DNA of 64,000 nucleotides, from the NCBI GenBank assembly GCA_023053575.1, contig JAKZAP010000004.1, positions 16,193,624 to 16,257,623 of the forward strand. Reading direction: 5' to 3'. Shown here piece by piece: positions 33,501 to 36,844 of the stretch. Position 1 is the stretch's first letter, and each line of letters opens with the position of its first letter. The notes below the pieces were generated by a model, which made no database searches, was not told the DNA's origin, and saw nothing but the letters and a program-made list of their open reading frames with translations. A program made the position numbers and the translations under genes. Origin of the DNA: Branchinecta lynchi. Its lineage: Eukaryota; Arthropoda; Branchiopoda; Anostraca; Branchinectidae.

Positions 33501-36223
33501 TATGACGGTAGCATACTTCAATAGTACTCAAATCGTTAACATACTTCCACCGATCCGGCAGATCCTGTGCAGTTTCATTAATCATAACCAAAAAAAGCAA
33601 AGGTCCTAAAAGAGTACCTTGAGGTACACCACAAAAAAATGGGAACCGGGTCAGAAAAAACACTTTTATATTTAGTCATTTGTTGTCTTTCGTATAGGAA
33701 ACTAGCAATTATTCTAATTATATGAGGGCTTACGTTGAATTGACTATAAAGTTTACCAATTAAAATCTGATGGTTAATGAGATCGAAACCTTTACGAAAA
33801 TCAATTGCAATCAAATTTATCCATTTTCCTGGTTCTTCAATATTTTTCAGAATAAAGTCAATTAATTGTATTAGGTAATGGGTAGTAGAGAATTTAGGTA
33901 TGTTACCGAATTGCCGTGGATCTATTTTTGATAAGATCTCGTTTTTAAGCCACGTTGCAACGAAACTTTCATAGATTTTGCTAAAAACAGGTGTTAAAGT
34001 GATTGGTCGAACCCCATTGAAATCGATTTTGCAATCTTTTTTAGGGATTGGCGTAATATATCCAACTTTCCAAACTTTTGGATACGAACCAGATTTAGTA
34101 ATAAGGTTGAGAACCTCTGTTAGCGGCGCGGTGAGTTTATCAGGAAAAGCTCTTATCAAATCGATTGGAATGTCAATTGGGGTTATACTAGTATTTTTCA
34201 AGTGTTTAAGTTTAAGAAGTACATCCCTCTCTGAGATGAGAGGAATTTGGTTTTCCGGGGTTTCAGTGACCACTAAATTCTCTTTTTTTAGCGGGGGGAA
34301 GGACTGAGTTATTTTTGCAAAATGGTTATTTAATTCATTCGCTGTTACTGACTCGTTTTCATCCAGCCCAAAATCCACTGTCGCGCATTTTTTCCCACAG
34401 ATTTTCTTAATACTGTTATACCACTGTTTGGGCTTAGTTACGAATAACTGTGTCACCTTTTCGGAATAAAATTTTGAAGCAGCTTTTCTTGTCATTTTTC
34501 GGATTTTGTTTTTCAACTTCGAAGCTTCTTCTCTTTTTCCTTGTTTGAAAAGTTTGAGTTTAAGACGGATCATCGTTTTTATTTCTTGCGTTATATATGT
34601 CTTATCCATGGTCAGTGATGTACATTTTAATCGTCTTTGTTGATATTTTTGTATTTAAATAAATGATGATTTAATGCATAATATCTTTAAATATAGTAAA
34701 ATAACTTTGGATATATCATTTCAAATAAAGACACTTCAAGCGCTATCAATCAACTCGACACTATTACTTATCTGATAACATTACAATTTCTGGATAAAAT
34801 AATCAAGTTCATAAATAAACTACATCAATAAACAAAAAACAGGTCAAATTACATACCGTAGCTCGTAGAAGTGTTAGTGTTTCTTTTCCCTATTTATTTT
34901 GTTTGTTACTCCATCTTTAGGGAACCTCGCCCTCCTTTTCTTGGGATGGGTCATACATAGATTGAACTGAATTATGCAATAGAGGGGCATCTGTGACAAA
35001 AGTTAGAAGAAGGGAACAAGGAAGATATGAGAGAACAAGTTTCTCGTAAAAATTATAGGGCGATATAACCCGGTTTTTTTCTCAGATTTATCTCAGTCTA
35101 CTCTCTGGAAAACCTGAGTGATTCGTTGACCAGTCTTATTTCAGTCGGTCGTGATAGCCTACTGTCTATGAGGGCCGATTTCGCGAGGTCCGCGCATATG
35201 GAATGATATTTTCGGGATGGCCGTGCAGATTTTATTTTGGACTGTAAAGTGTCTGCTGAGGACGGTTGTTGCTTTAAGAACCGTAATCTCTCTTACAACA
35301 CTCTGTATTTTTCAGATGCCTCGGCGTTTAACCTCAGTTTTGATGCTACGTCGAAATTCAAGGAAGACGCTGCACAGTTTCTGGATGAGAACTTCTTCAG
35401 ACAGATTGAAGACATTTCAAAGGTTCGGTTACTTGACTTTGACACCTTACAAAAATAGTATACAATGACCAAAAATATCTAAGTAAAACTTAACTTACAT
35501 GAGATAGTCAGTTACACGGCCCCTTTTATCAACAAGGCCAACTTACAATTTCCTGTTTTCCATCTAATCCAGTCTGTGCAGGAGCTGAAATTTTCATAGA
35601 CTTCGCGTATCTCTACTCAGGACAGAGCTGTTGTCGAAGAGAACAATCCGTGGAAGCTATTTATTGTATGAACTGCAAGGCCAGTACGAGCCTACTTGTC
35701 TCTAGTCTTACAAGCCTGGTGGTCTACAAGGCGATAGTTGGAGCCAGTCAATGAAATTGAGTATGGATTACCTGAAAGCACTGTTCGCCTGTAGTTCAGA
35801 GAACATATCGCTCGATAACATTCTTGGTCTTCTACCCTCTTAAGTCTTATGCTCATAGAACGGGATTTCGTGTTTCGAGGGAGTTTACTTATCTTGTTGG
35901 GAATTTTACTGAGTTTAAATTTATCTAATGTGGGTGAAAGAAACATTCCACCGCAAGAACCGAAGATGGGCCTTTGGCCTTTGTGACTGTGGCAGCAAGG
36001 AGGGAGGGTCTGGTGACGGTCTTTTGACAGGATAACCGATGTTGGGCCGTCAGGGTGGGGGAATACTTGAAATTATCTTTGGTTGTCCCCACAAACTTCT
36101 CAGTACACTGAAAATCAGACTAAGTTCTGACATTTTTTTTTTCAGGTGGTCTCGCTTGGCGGAGTAGTGCAGGACTTCAGCGTTATCGTCTCACGCAGAA
36201 TCCGTAAAGCTTTCCGTGTTTAG
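389..36223 (+). CDS. NUP205: Nucleoporin NUP205 (inner-ring scaffold), 5'-partial, 24 exons in window
   Basis: NUP205 is a large alpha-solenoid scaffold of the nuclear pore inner ring that binds NUP93 and NUP35. Twenty-four exons give 4990 coding nt (one leading base completes an upstream codon), i.e. 1662 residues and a stop at 36221-36223. The human protein is about 2010 residues, so roughly the first 270-300 are left of the window. Recognisable family blocks run in order: LLSLLYAFDLS, GDLLPPSLYIPYIRMLGSLA, WTPLVTLLGLATCGVPV, FGVLVSLLQDSPLL, NILDEG, LALLDCIDVSE, LLDTIIAQSP, LLWKHLDGF and a basic C-terminus (SRRIRKAF). All 23 junctions keep phase with GT-AG splice sites except one GC-AG. The family assignment is from remembered similarity, not a database search. 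Introns are full of transposon relics; the longest are 526-4815 and 31333-35315. Confidence 0.95.
680..1787 (-). mobile_element. Penelope-like element, 5'-truncated (3' UTR plus GIY-YIG end)
   Basis: This is a fragment of a Penelope-like retroelement lying antisense in an NUP205 intron. The coding remnant (1042-1786) is the C-terminal end of the reverse transcriptase plus a GIY-YIG endonuclease. Downstream on the minus strand, about 697-796 is a T-rich 3' untranslated segment that recurs in forward orientation at 3901-3970 and 4238-4330. No 5' part of the RT is present. Confidence 0.85.
1042..1786 (-). pseudogene. Penelope-like RT C-terminus with GIY-YIG endonuclease, frameshifted
   Basis: Two overlapping minus-strand frames form one broken protein. 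The first (1786 to about 1560) reads SNHSPAVKRGVII and ends in the RT C-terminal region. The second (to 1042) carries SGVYRIPCSCG then WYIGRTEQRL, i.e. the GIY and YIG elements, followed by QHR, an EAVEIYKY glutamate motif and a late LNRD. A frameshift lies between about 1560 and 1620. Penelope-like elements are telomerase-related retroelements whose GIY-YIG nuclease nicks target DNA. This copy cannot make an intact protein. Confidence 0.85.
1788..3900 (+). mobile_element. Hairpin-ended, satellite-bearing repeat (family A), copy 1
   Basis: This non-coding element starts at an imperfect hairpin (GGCACT at 1792-1797 with AGTGCC at 1811-1816). It then has CATATAGCGATCGCAA and a run of GTCGGTCGGTCC. 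The body is diverged monomers, each with a GATGAAACTTGG-like core, a CCGGACCGGATCC-like core and a G-rich box (up to about 20 Gs near 3525). The 3' end is AAGTGCCATAT followed by a stem GAGCT-CGT-AGCTC and TTGTT at 3896-3900. Apparent proline-rich reading frames are artefacts of the G/C runs. Terminal hairpins and central tandem repeats resemble non-autonomous Helentron/HINE elements, but that class is inference. Confidence 0.7.
3901..4372 (+). repeat. Duplicated Penelope-like 3' UTR segments
   Basis: 3901-4003 and about 4253-4372 share a T-rich block ending in CTGCGCTGAAGAAGGGAGG. 4112-4230 and 4373-4488 share a second block beginning GTTAAATCCTTTTCACTG. The first block is the reverse complement of the minus-strand Penelope 3' UTR at 697-796. 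It therefore looks like tandem, partly truncated 3' ends of Penelope-like copies. Confidence 0.7.
3987..4027 (+). ncRNA. Hammerhead-ribozyme-like motif in Penelope 3' UTR
   Basis: The parts in order are stem I strand GCG, core CTGAAGA (3990-3996), one extra A, stem II GGGAGG/CCTCCC closing a 7-base loop, core GAAA (4017-4020), TATT, then CGC closing stem I. Minimalist hammerheads are known in the flanking repeats of animal Penelope-like elements, which matches the location. Helix III is almost absent, so activity would probably need dimers. The second copy near 4350-4372 is cut off inside stem II. Confidence 0.55.
4373..4490 (+). repeat. Second copy of 4112-4230 block
   Basis: It matches 4112-4230 closely up to CAGTTATTGCAACTA and then diverges. 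It joins the truncated ribozyme-like block at a GGTT. Confidence 0.75.
4816..5004 (+). CDS. NUP205: NUP205 exon b, with GC donor
   Basis: The acceptor is TTTCTTTCAG. It reads ELAKELPIFSEKNF to HPGFQSLARLAWATSLAALR, matching human LPGLQATVRLAWALALRGIS. The donor is AAG|GCAAGT. Only this GC donor leaves phase 1, which the next exon needs; the nearby GT at 5009 would leave phase 2. Confidence 0.9.
5005..6053 (+). other. GC-AG intron of NUP205
   Basis: The donor is GCAAGT after AAG and the acceptor CCTTTTTCAG. It is the only non-GT donor among 23 introns in this gene. It holds an antisense LINE tail. Confidence 0.88.
5640..5913 (-). pseudogene. Non-LTR retrotransposon C-terminal relic
   Basis: On the minus strand this reads LRDIYTLSLCSFAFQYFRGN LPSCFSGMF, then after a frameshift WNSIPAEIRQSLSLGLLKK. 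The W-N-S-x-P-x-x-I-R box followed by a lysine-rich tail is typical of the extreme C-terminus of many LINE ORF2 proteins. The A/T-rich 5280-5640 is probably its 3' UTR. Confidence 0.7.
6054..6157 (+). CDS. NUP205: NUP205 exon c
   Basis: The acceptor is CCTTTTTCAG and the donor GAG|GTATGG. It enters in phase 1 and exits in phase 0. It encodes EALEQDESFVDLALEDKAF then an acidic/helical stretch ending in YSE, equivalent to human EADEAMAELAIADNVF. Confidence 0.9.
6758..6880 (+). CDS. NUP205: NUP205 exon d
   Basis: The acceptor is TTGTTTTTAG and the donor CAG|GTAGGT; phase 0 to 0, 41 codons. It begins EFYIKRFHYLISDLLVLMPL, aligning with human EFYIRRVHNLITDFLALMPM. Confidence 0.93.
7539..7732. mobile_element. 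Palindromic MITE
   Basis: Ends are inverted repeats of about 45 bp: GCCACGTTCACAAGCATGC on the left and GCATGCTTGTGAACGGGGC on the right, with few mismatches. A further palindrome (TTCTAGAGCCTAGAA) sits near the centre. No protein. I could not settle a target duplication. It lies 35 bp upstream of an NUP205 acceptor. Confidence 0.75.
7768..8275 (+). CDS. NUP205: NUP205 exon e (longest)
   Basis: The acceptor is TTTGCTTTCTAG and the donor G|GTAAGT; phase 0 to 1. It carries a very well conserved block, FVRLAGDLLPPSLYIPYIRM, followed by LGSLANSPRAAHYAFNLLK and the VSWDHFF motif (human VSWEHFF). Confidence 0.96.
8985..9095 (-). repeat. Dispersed repeat, inverted copy of 22700-22805
   Basis: TCAACGGGTCTCGGAAAAGG and the following bases match, on the opposite strand, the block just before the family B repeat at 22840. 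It is followed by G (about 9113-9127) and T (about 9154-9173) homopolymers before the next exon. Confidence 0.6.
9181..9614 (+). CDS. NUP205: NUP205 exon f
   Basis: The acceptor is a long T-run ending CGTCTAG; the donor is GAG AAG|GTACGA. Phase 1 to 0. It contains NPSWTPLVTLLGLATCGVPV, KADFLTTLAAFAKS and VESRNEEYPLTGAFLKLLN (human IESRCEEYPLTRAFCQLIS). Confidence 0.96.
9615..10179. other. NUP205 intron, no recognised element
   Basis: A/T-rich, with a G-run near 10037. Nothing coding recognised. Confidence 0.5.
10180..10707. repeat. Perfect 264-bp tandem duplication
   Basis: 10180-10443 is repeated without a visible difference at 10444-10707, with an AA shared at the junction. Each copy ends in a G-rich box and a C-rich box (CCTCCCCTCCCTCCC). 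It produces two identical spurious reading frames. Complete identity implies a very recent event or an assembly duplication. Confidence 0.93.
10807..11511. mobile_element. hAT-type MITE (family C), copy 1, interrupted
   Basis: It is homologous to the cleaner copy at 29338-29661 (shared ATTGAAACTCA, GGCTCCGATAACTTC, TCGCTTTAAATG). The left TIR is internally deleted (CAGAGTGG...). The right TIR reads TAGTGTTATTTTGCTCTG, ending at 11511. A second MITE is inserted in the right TIR at 11118-11486. Confidence 0.8.
11118..11486. mobile_element. hAT-type MITE with 8-bp TSD, nested
   Basis: TIRs are TAGTGTTGGGCGATATT and its exact complement. Flanks are a perfect 8-bp duplication TAATCCCT (11110-11117 and 11487-11494). 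The interior is built from repeated ATATCGATATCGAT motifs. The 8-bp duplication and the TAGTG terminus are typical of hAT elements. No coding capacity. Confidence 0.9.
11515..11840. mobile_element. Family C MITE, copy 2
   Basis: It begins CAGAGCACTACCGAG only three bases after copy 1 ends and shares the same internal blocks. The right TIR is decayed after GCATAGGCC. Confidence 0.7.
12284..12445 (+). CDS. NUP205: NUP205 exon g
   Basis: The acceptor is TTTTTTTTTACAG and the donor ATG|GTAAGC; 54 codons, phase 0. It starts WELCSLAMKLLHRLL and ends PGFGVLVSLLQDSPLLRM, matching human PPGFSLMYHLLNESPMLEL. Confidence 0.93.
13169..13659. mobile_element. MITE with CGTGTCCGAAAGCT termini
   Basis: Terminal inverted repeats are AACGTGTCCGAAAGCT and AGCTTTCGGACACGTT. 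Subterminal repeats around TGCTGCATTAATGC and TGCTGAATTAATTCAGCA recur. No open frame. Target duplication not resolved. Confidence 0.7.
13873..14120 (+). CDS. NUP205: NUP205 exon h
   Basis: The acceptor is TTCTGTTCTAG and the donor CCAA|GTAAGT; phase 0 to 2. It contains EACEKTALYCLNTFNRVIRL and SLGTLLLGVNQRTNRPDHML, matching human PLEQLLQGINPRTKKADNVV. Confidence 0.93.
14121..15364. other. NUP205 intron, no recognised element
   Basis: About 1.2 kb of unremarkable sequence; I see no exon or repeat I can name. Confidence 0.5.
15365..15596 (+). CDS. NUP205: NUP205 exon i
   Basis: The acceptor is GTACTTTAG, the first base completes an AAG codon, and the donor is CAG|GTATTC. It encodes FISYGSEYMPRHATAAAPIL (human YLYHGNTNPELAFESAKIL). 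An unused acceptor-like T-run lies upstream near 15277. Confidence 0.9.
15597..16597. other. NUP205 intron, no recognised element
   Basis: A 1 kb A/T-rich intron with no recognised coding or repeat content. Confidence 0.5.
16598..16916 (+). CDS. NUP205: NUP205 exon j
   Basis: The acceptor is TTATCTTCAG and the donor ACCG|GTGAGT; phase 0 to 1. It encodes PSVAHFLLGFSLQKPLHKTT and GTPRDCLHSLVNILDEGLKG, matching human NLALYLLGFELKKPVSTTN and CPRTCLHAILNILEKGTEG. Confidence 0.95.
17281..17391. repeat. Three-copy 37-bp tandem repeat
   Basis: Three units begin at 17281, 17318 and 17355, each starting GCCAATAACCCTTGCC and ending ATATGAGG, with one or two substitutions. Confidence 0.95.
17847..18062 (+). 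CDS. NUP205: NUP205 exon k
   Basis: The acceptor is ACGTTTTATAG and the donor CTG|GTAAGT; phase 1 to 1. It contains LAVDVRVSSLRGSNSQAQRL (human TASIELRVTSLNRQRSHTQRL without its first two residues), then a polar, probably disordered linker rich in S/T/D. Confidence 0.9.
18285..18785. repeat. Family D repeat, single arm
   Basis: It is homologous to the right arm of the foldback element at 25981-26990: shared AAAGCACAACTCTT, CCGACGCGGCGGCTG, CGAAAAAGCGCTAAAA and a terminal CAAGAGGGGTCCTT. Only one arm is present. Confidence 0.75.
19019..19374. mobile_element. MITE with CGTTTTTGCAGA termini
   Basis: The ends are CGTTTTTGCAGA and TCTGCAAAAACG. Internal GGTATC/GATACC blocks repeat (TTATCGTGGTATC twice on the left, GATACCACGATAA on the right), giving strong self-complementarity. 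It abuts the NUP205 acceptor region at 19404-19441. Confidence 0.7.
19442..19740 (+). CDS. NUP205: NUP205 exon l
   Basis: The acceptor is GTTCTTCCAG before GAATGG. I chose it over CGTTTTACAG at 19404 because only this one keeps phase 1. The donor is AAT|GTGAGT. It encodes AAVRPRVLALLDCIDVSEIS and ENELSALEGTTALAQRQAIM (human LLDSIDFSQE and AEVNALQGMAAIGQRPLLM). Confidence 0.9.
20298..20363. repeat. Two-copy 33-bp tandem repeat
   Basis: Two identical units start TTACCAAAAGCCATGC at 20298 and 20331. Confidence 0.95.
20560..20830 (-). pseudogene. LINE reverse-transcriptase relic
   Basis: On the minus strand it reads MVVHEKKSAIFTISFLKEEP, then IKLLGFIIANDLKWEPQTKQ. This is the thumb-proximal segment seen in the larger LINE at 32800-34609 (QEKSAVLTISFLKSPP, IKLLGVVITETLDWEDNT). 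Stop codons interrupt it. Confidence 0.75.
21821..22187 (+). CDS. NUP205: NUP205 exon m
   Basis: The acceptor is ATCGATTATAG and the donor ACAG|GTGATC (weak); phase 0 to 1. It encodes FIDAWRQTLETILLSTTAF (human ALESWRQLVEIILTACP) and ends in a helix EWILKTG (human DFILKTGGG). Confidence 0.92.
22840..24040 (+). repeat. Family B satellite-bearing repeat, copy 1
   Basis: It opens with the palindrome TTTTGGGATCCCAAAA, then AGTGGAGGGATACC, a GTCCGTCTGTCCGTCCG run and GATAACTCTCGAAAGG. The body has about five or six monomers of roughly 120 bp carrying CATGCTGAACACG, GACAAGTAGTTCGCCCGGAA, CCGGAAAGTTTG and TAGATGTTCGA. It ends near GGGATCCCATCGAAACCTTT. Other copies lie at 49290-49924 (duplicated), 52819-53650 and, inverted, 61930-62650. 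Confidence 0.8.
24426..24640 (+). CDS. NUP205: NUP205 exon n
   Basis: The acceptor is TTTTCGGTAG and the donor AGG|GTGAGT; phase 1 to 0. It reads QRIRINLYTALVGCLRLSAA and ALCRDSASGHDIQR, matching human QRVRTHLYGSLLYYLQIAQ and VVCRDACDGHEIGR. Confidence 0.94.
24641..25136. other. NUP205 intron, no recognised element
   Basis: A/T-rich with a TTTATTTATTTAAAA stretch; nothing recognised. Confidence 0.5.
25137..25334 (+). CDS. NUP205: NUP205 exon o
   Basis: The acceptor is CCGTCATTCCAG and the donor ATG|GTGAGT; 66 codons, phase 0. It encodes MLALSLLDTIIAQSP and KHGYIRHLLEILGSLDESL (human MLALALLDRIV and SGYLKVLVDSLVEDD). Confidence 0.94.
25436..25732 (+). pseudogene. LINE 3' end with (CTA)n tail
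   Basis: It encodes DQPPPSRTRKQNKLVPVNAR and YGNSFVPAFVDMYNKS then stops near 25608. The segment resembles the C-terminus of the 32800-34609 LINE (RYQNSFIPKIVEILNSL). A short 3' UTR ends in about seven CTA units (25711-25732), a typical LINE tail. Confidence 0.75.
25805..25917 (+). CDS. NUP205: NUP205 exon p
   Basis: The acceptor is ATCTTTTTTTAG and the donor CAAG|GTAAAA; phase 0 to 2. It encodes SFLTRLAMTSRGSQLLLDSN (human AFLTRVAKIQQGALELLRSG) and ends FSLRPES (human YDMRPET). Confidence 0.94.
25981..26990. mobile_element. Foldback element (family D), 1 kb palindrome
   Basis: The left arm (about 25981-26480) is the reverse complement of the right arm (about 26560-26990). Ends are CCTTAAAGGACCTCTCTTGC and GCAAGAGGGGTCCTTTAAG, with matching internal blocks (TTTAGCGCTTTTTGGGCC versus GGGCCGAAAATGCGCTAAAA). 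No protein. It sits in the intron between exons p and q. Confidence 0.8.
27580..27709 (+). CDS. NUP205: NUP205 exon q
   Basis: The acceptor is TTTATTTTCAG and the donor CAG|GTAAGG; phase 2 to 0. It encodes FRRFQEILFPALSLCQAMLA, matching human VDRYRQILLPALQLCQVIL. Confidence 0.94.
28102..28234 (+). CDS. NUP205: NUP205 exon r
   Basis: The acceptor is ACTTTATTTTAG and the donor ATCG|GTATGC; phase 0 to 1. It encodes LLAHSETVGSILRG and LEEVALLTSVISKSS (human FLISHSDTIQAILR and LQELALLTGIISKAA). Confidence 0.94.
28932..29140 (+). CDS. NUP205: NUP205 exon s
   Basis: The acceptor is TTCCTTCCTAG and the donor CAG|GTCAGT; phase 1 to 0. It encodes EIRAQVNRLQNLCLGLLPLY (human ELQGHIGRFQRQCLGLLSRF) and then a less conserved linker. 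Confidence 0.93.
29338..29661. mobile_element. hAT-type MITE (family C), copy 3
   Basis: TIRs of about 31 bp start CAGAGCAAAATAACACTAAG and end CTTAGTGTTACTTTGCTCTG. Flanking 8-bp duplication: GTCGCAGT (29330-29337) and GTCGCGGT (29662-29669), one mismatch. The interior matches the copies at 10807 and 11515. Confidence 0.88.
29986..30106 (+). CDS. NUP205: NUP205 exon t
   Basis: The acceptor is TTCCTTTAG and the donor GCAG|GTAAAT; phase 0 to 1. It encodes VCLNLLNIALNMTSEG and RLVFAPLFTTGD, at the position of human NVMEYCQSLMLQSSP and CLFTPSLS. Confidence 0.9.
30596..30756 (+). CDS. NUP205: NUP205 exon u
   Basis: The acceptor is TTGTTTTAG and the donor CAG|GTACTG; phase 1 to 0. It encodes ALGVVVNTILAVASK and LEAIENLPADELGQ, matching human LQNVEQLPPDEIKEL. 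Confidence 0.93.
30904..31205 (+). repeat. Tandem duplication of an acceptor and half-exon
   Basis: 30904-31022 and 31085-31205 are diverged copies about 181 bp apart. Both contain GGGAGGTCCT, a C/T-rich tract ending TAG, and the first ~60 bases of NUP205 exon v. The upstream copy from 30964 reads FFTKTADGTPSVSERRESAK in the right phase, then ten more codons to a TAA at 31051. It is either a decayed half-exon or an alternative terminal exon. Confidence 0.8.
31146..31332 (+). CDS. NUP205: NUP205 exon v
   Basis: The acceptor is TATCCCTATAG and the donor TTAA|GTAAGT; phase 0 to 1. It encodes CRLIMEVSLILLWKHLDGFM, matching human FIIETCLFILWRHLEYYLL. A decayed or alternative copy of its acceptor and first third lies about 181 bp upstream. 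Confidence 0.94.
31360..31717 (+). pseudogene. LINE C-terminal relic
   Basis: It reads KKDIKKMRSCYFKYAKHLLH and LSKLCRNHTLTEKF, resembling the post-RT region of LINE ORF2 proteins. It runs directly into a family A 3' end. Confidence 0.5.
31718..31910 (+). repeat. Family A repeat, 3' end only
   Basis: It starts at GGTCCGGACCGGATCCG with an adjoining G-run and ends CAAGCGCCATGTGAGCTCGT, then AGCCCTTGTT at 31910. The terminal stem is GAGCT/AGCCC, slightly decayed compared with copies at 3883 and 39781. Confidence 0.75.
32165..32425 (+). pseudogene. LINE reverse-transcriptase relic
   Basis: Broken frames read GISFNVDKTVVLL, then LEKLTYLEIAIGRNLKETVK and LEHLKKKLRIAYASIVTNTK. The order (residues after the catalytic core, then a Y-L-x-I box) matches LINE RT thumb regions. 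Heavily decayed, and followed by an 18-base C-run at 32461-32478. Confidence 0.55.
32700..34620 (-). mobile_element. Non-LTR retrotransposon, 5'-truncated
   Basis: A LINE on the minus strand inside the intron between NUP205 exons v and w. Only the RT and C-terminal parts of ORF2 remain; the endonuclease domain expected upstream is absent. Relatives in this window: 20560-20830 and 25436-25732. Confidence 0.88.
32800..34609 (-). pseudogene. LINE reverse transcriptase, frameshifted, active-site change
   Basis: The upstream frame (34609-33578) has a lysine-rich linker, then ITPIPKKDCKIDFNGVRPIT, NLIAIDFRKGFDLINHQIL and a break after FSDPVPIF. The downstream frame (33663-32800) resumes at GVPQGTLLGPLLFLVMIN, then WKYVNDLSTIEV and the C-terminal HPIYNEFLPPPYNN and RYQNSFIPKIVEILNSL. 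The frames switch near an A-run at about 33632-33638. The usual YxDD box reads YVND, replacing the first catalytic aspartate. The copy is dead. Confidence 0.88.
34621..35315. other. NUP205 intron, no recognised element
   Basis: A/T-rich flank of the LINE, then ordinary intron up to the acceptor. Confidence 0.5.
35316..35422 (+). CDS. NUP205: NUP205 exon w
   Basis: The acceptor is TGTATTTTTCAG and the donor AAG|GTTCGG; phase 1 to 0. It encodes a helix KEDAAQFLDENFFRQIEDIS, matching human NAFGESLQKKLLDIEGLYS. Confidence 0.9.
36146..36223 (+). CDS. NUP205: NUP205 terminal coding exon
   Basis: The acceptor is a T-run ending TTTCAG. It encodes VVQDFSVIVSRRIRKAFRV and stops at TAG 36221-36223. 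This matches human YSFIQALVRRIRGLLRISRN at the extreme C-terminus. I see no canonical AATAAA in the following 300 bases. Confidence 0.92.
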   Translation: MVSLGGVVQDFSVIVSRRIRKAFRV

Positions 36224-36423
36224 TACTGTTGTACGTATTCATCTCTTCTACAAAATTTTTTTTTTAAAGTTACATAAAGCCAGGGTTGGACGAATCCCGA
36301 GCTTGTACTTTTATGGAGATACACGGAAGTTGTCGAAAGAGAAGGTGGCGGGAATGCTTAATATTTGTGAACACTGCCGGAATTTATCTCACCTATGACA
36401 TGATTGTTGCTGGCTTTTCACTC

Positions 36424-36653
36424 AACGGAAAATTATAAGAGGGAGAAAATAAGTTAGGCTTCCTGGACAGCTTACCGGCCGATGCAGTGTCCGAGGCATC
36501 GACATTAATACGGAAAAACTTTTTACAGTGTAGTTGATTCTGTTCTTGACTAGAACTGACGTCACTTAACGGAAAATTATAAGAGGGAGAAAATAAGTTA
36601 GGCTTCCTGGACAGCTTACCGGCCGATGCAGTGTCCGAGGCATCGACATTATT
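36424..36653. repeat. Direct repeat of about 86 bp, 144 bp apart
   Basis: AACGGAAAATTATAAGAGGG through GGCATCGACATTA occurs at 36424 and 36568. Between the copies lies TACGGAAAAACTTTTTACAG with its flank TAGTTGATTCTGTTCTT, the same end and flank found at 41587-41627. Confidence 0.9.
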
Positions 36654-36844
36654 TTTATGTTTTATTTTTGCGAGGTGCTAAGATGAAATACAGGGATCTT
36701 CCTTCAGCCCAAGCTGACTGCGAATCATACACTGTAAAAAATTTCTCCGTATAAAGATGAAAGTTAACTGCAGTATTTACTACTCAGATTCATCTTATAT
36801 TTATTGTGTTGCGAGAGCAACACTTTGGTTTTGTCCTCGTTTTT

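Noticed and set aside
35692..35946. 84-codon minus-strand frame in an NUP205 intron
   Set aside because: Possibly a LINE scrap, but no diagnostic box is visible.
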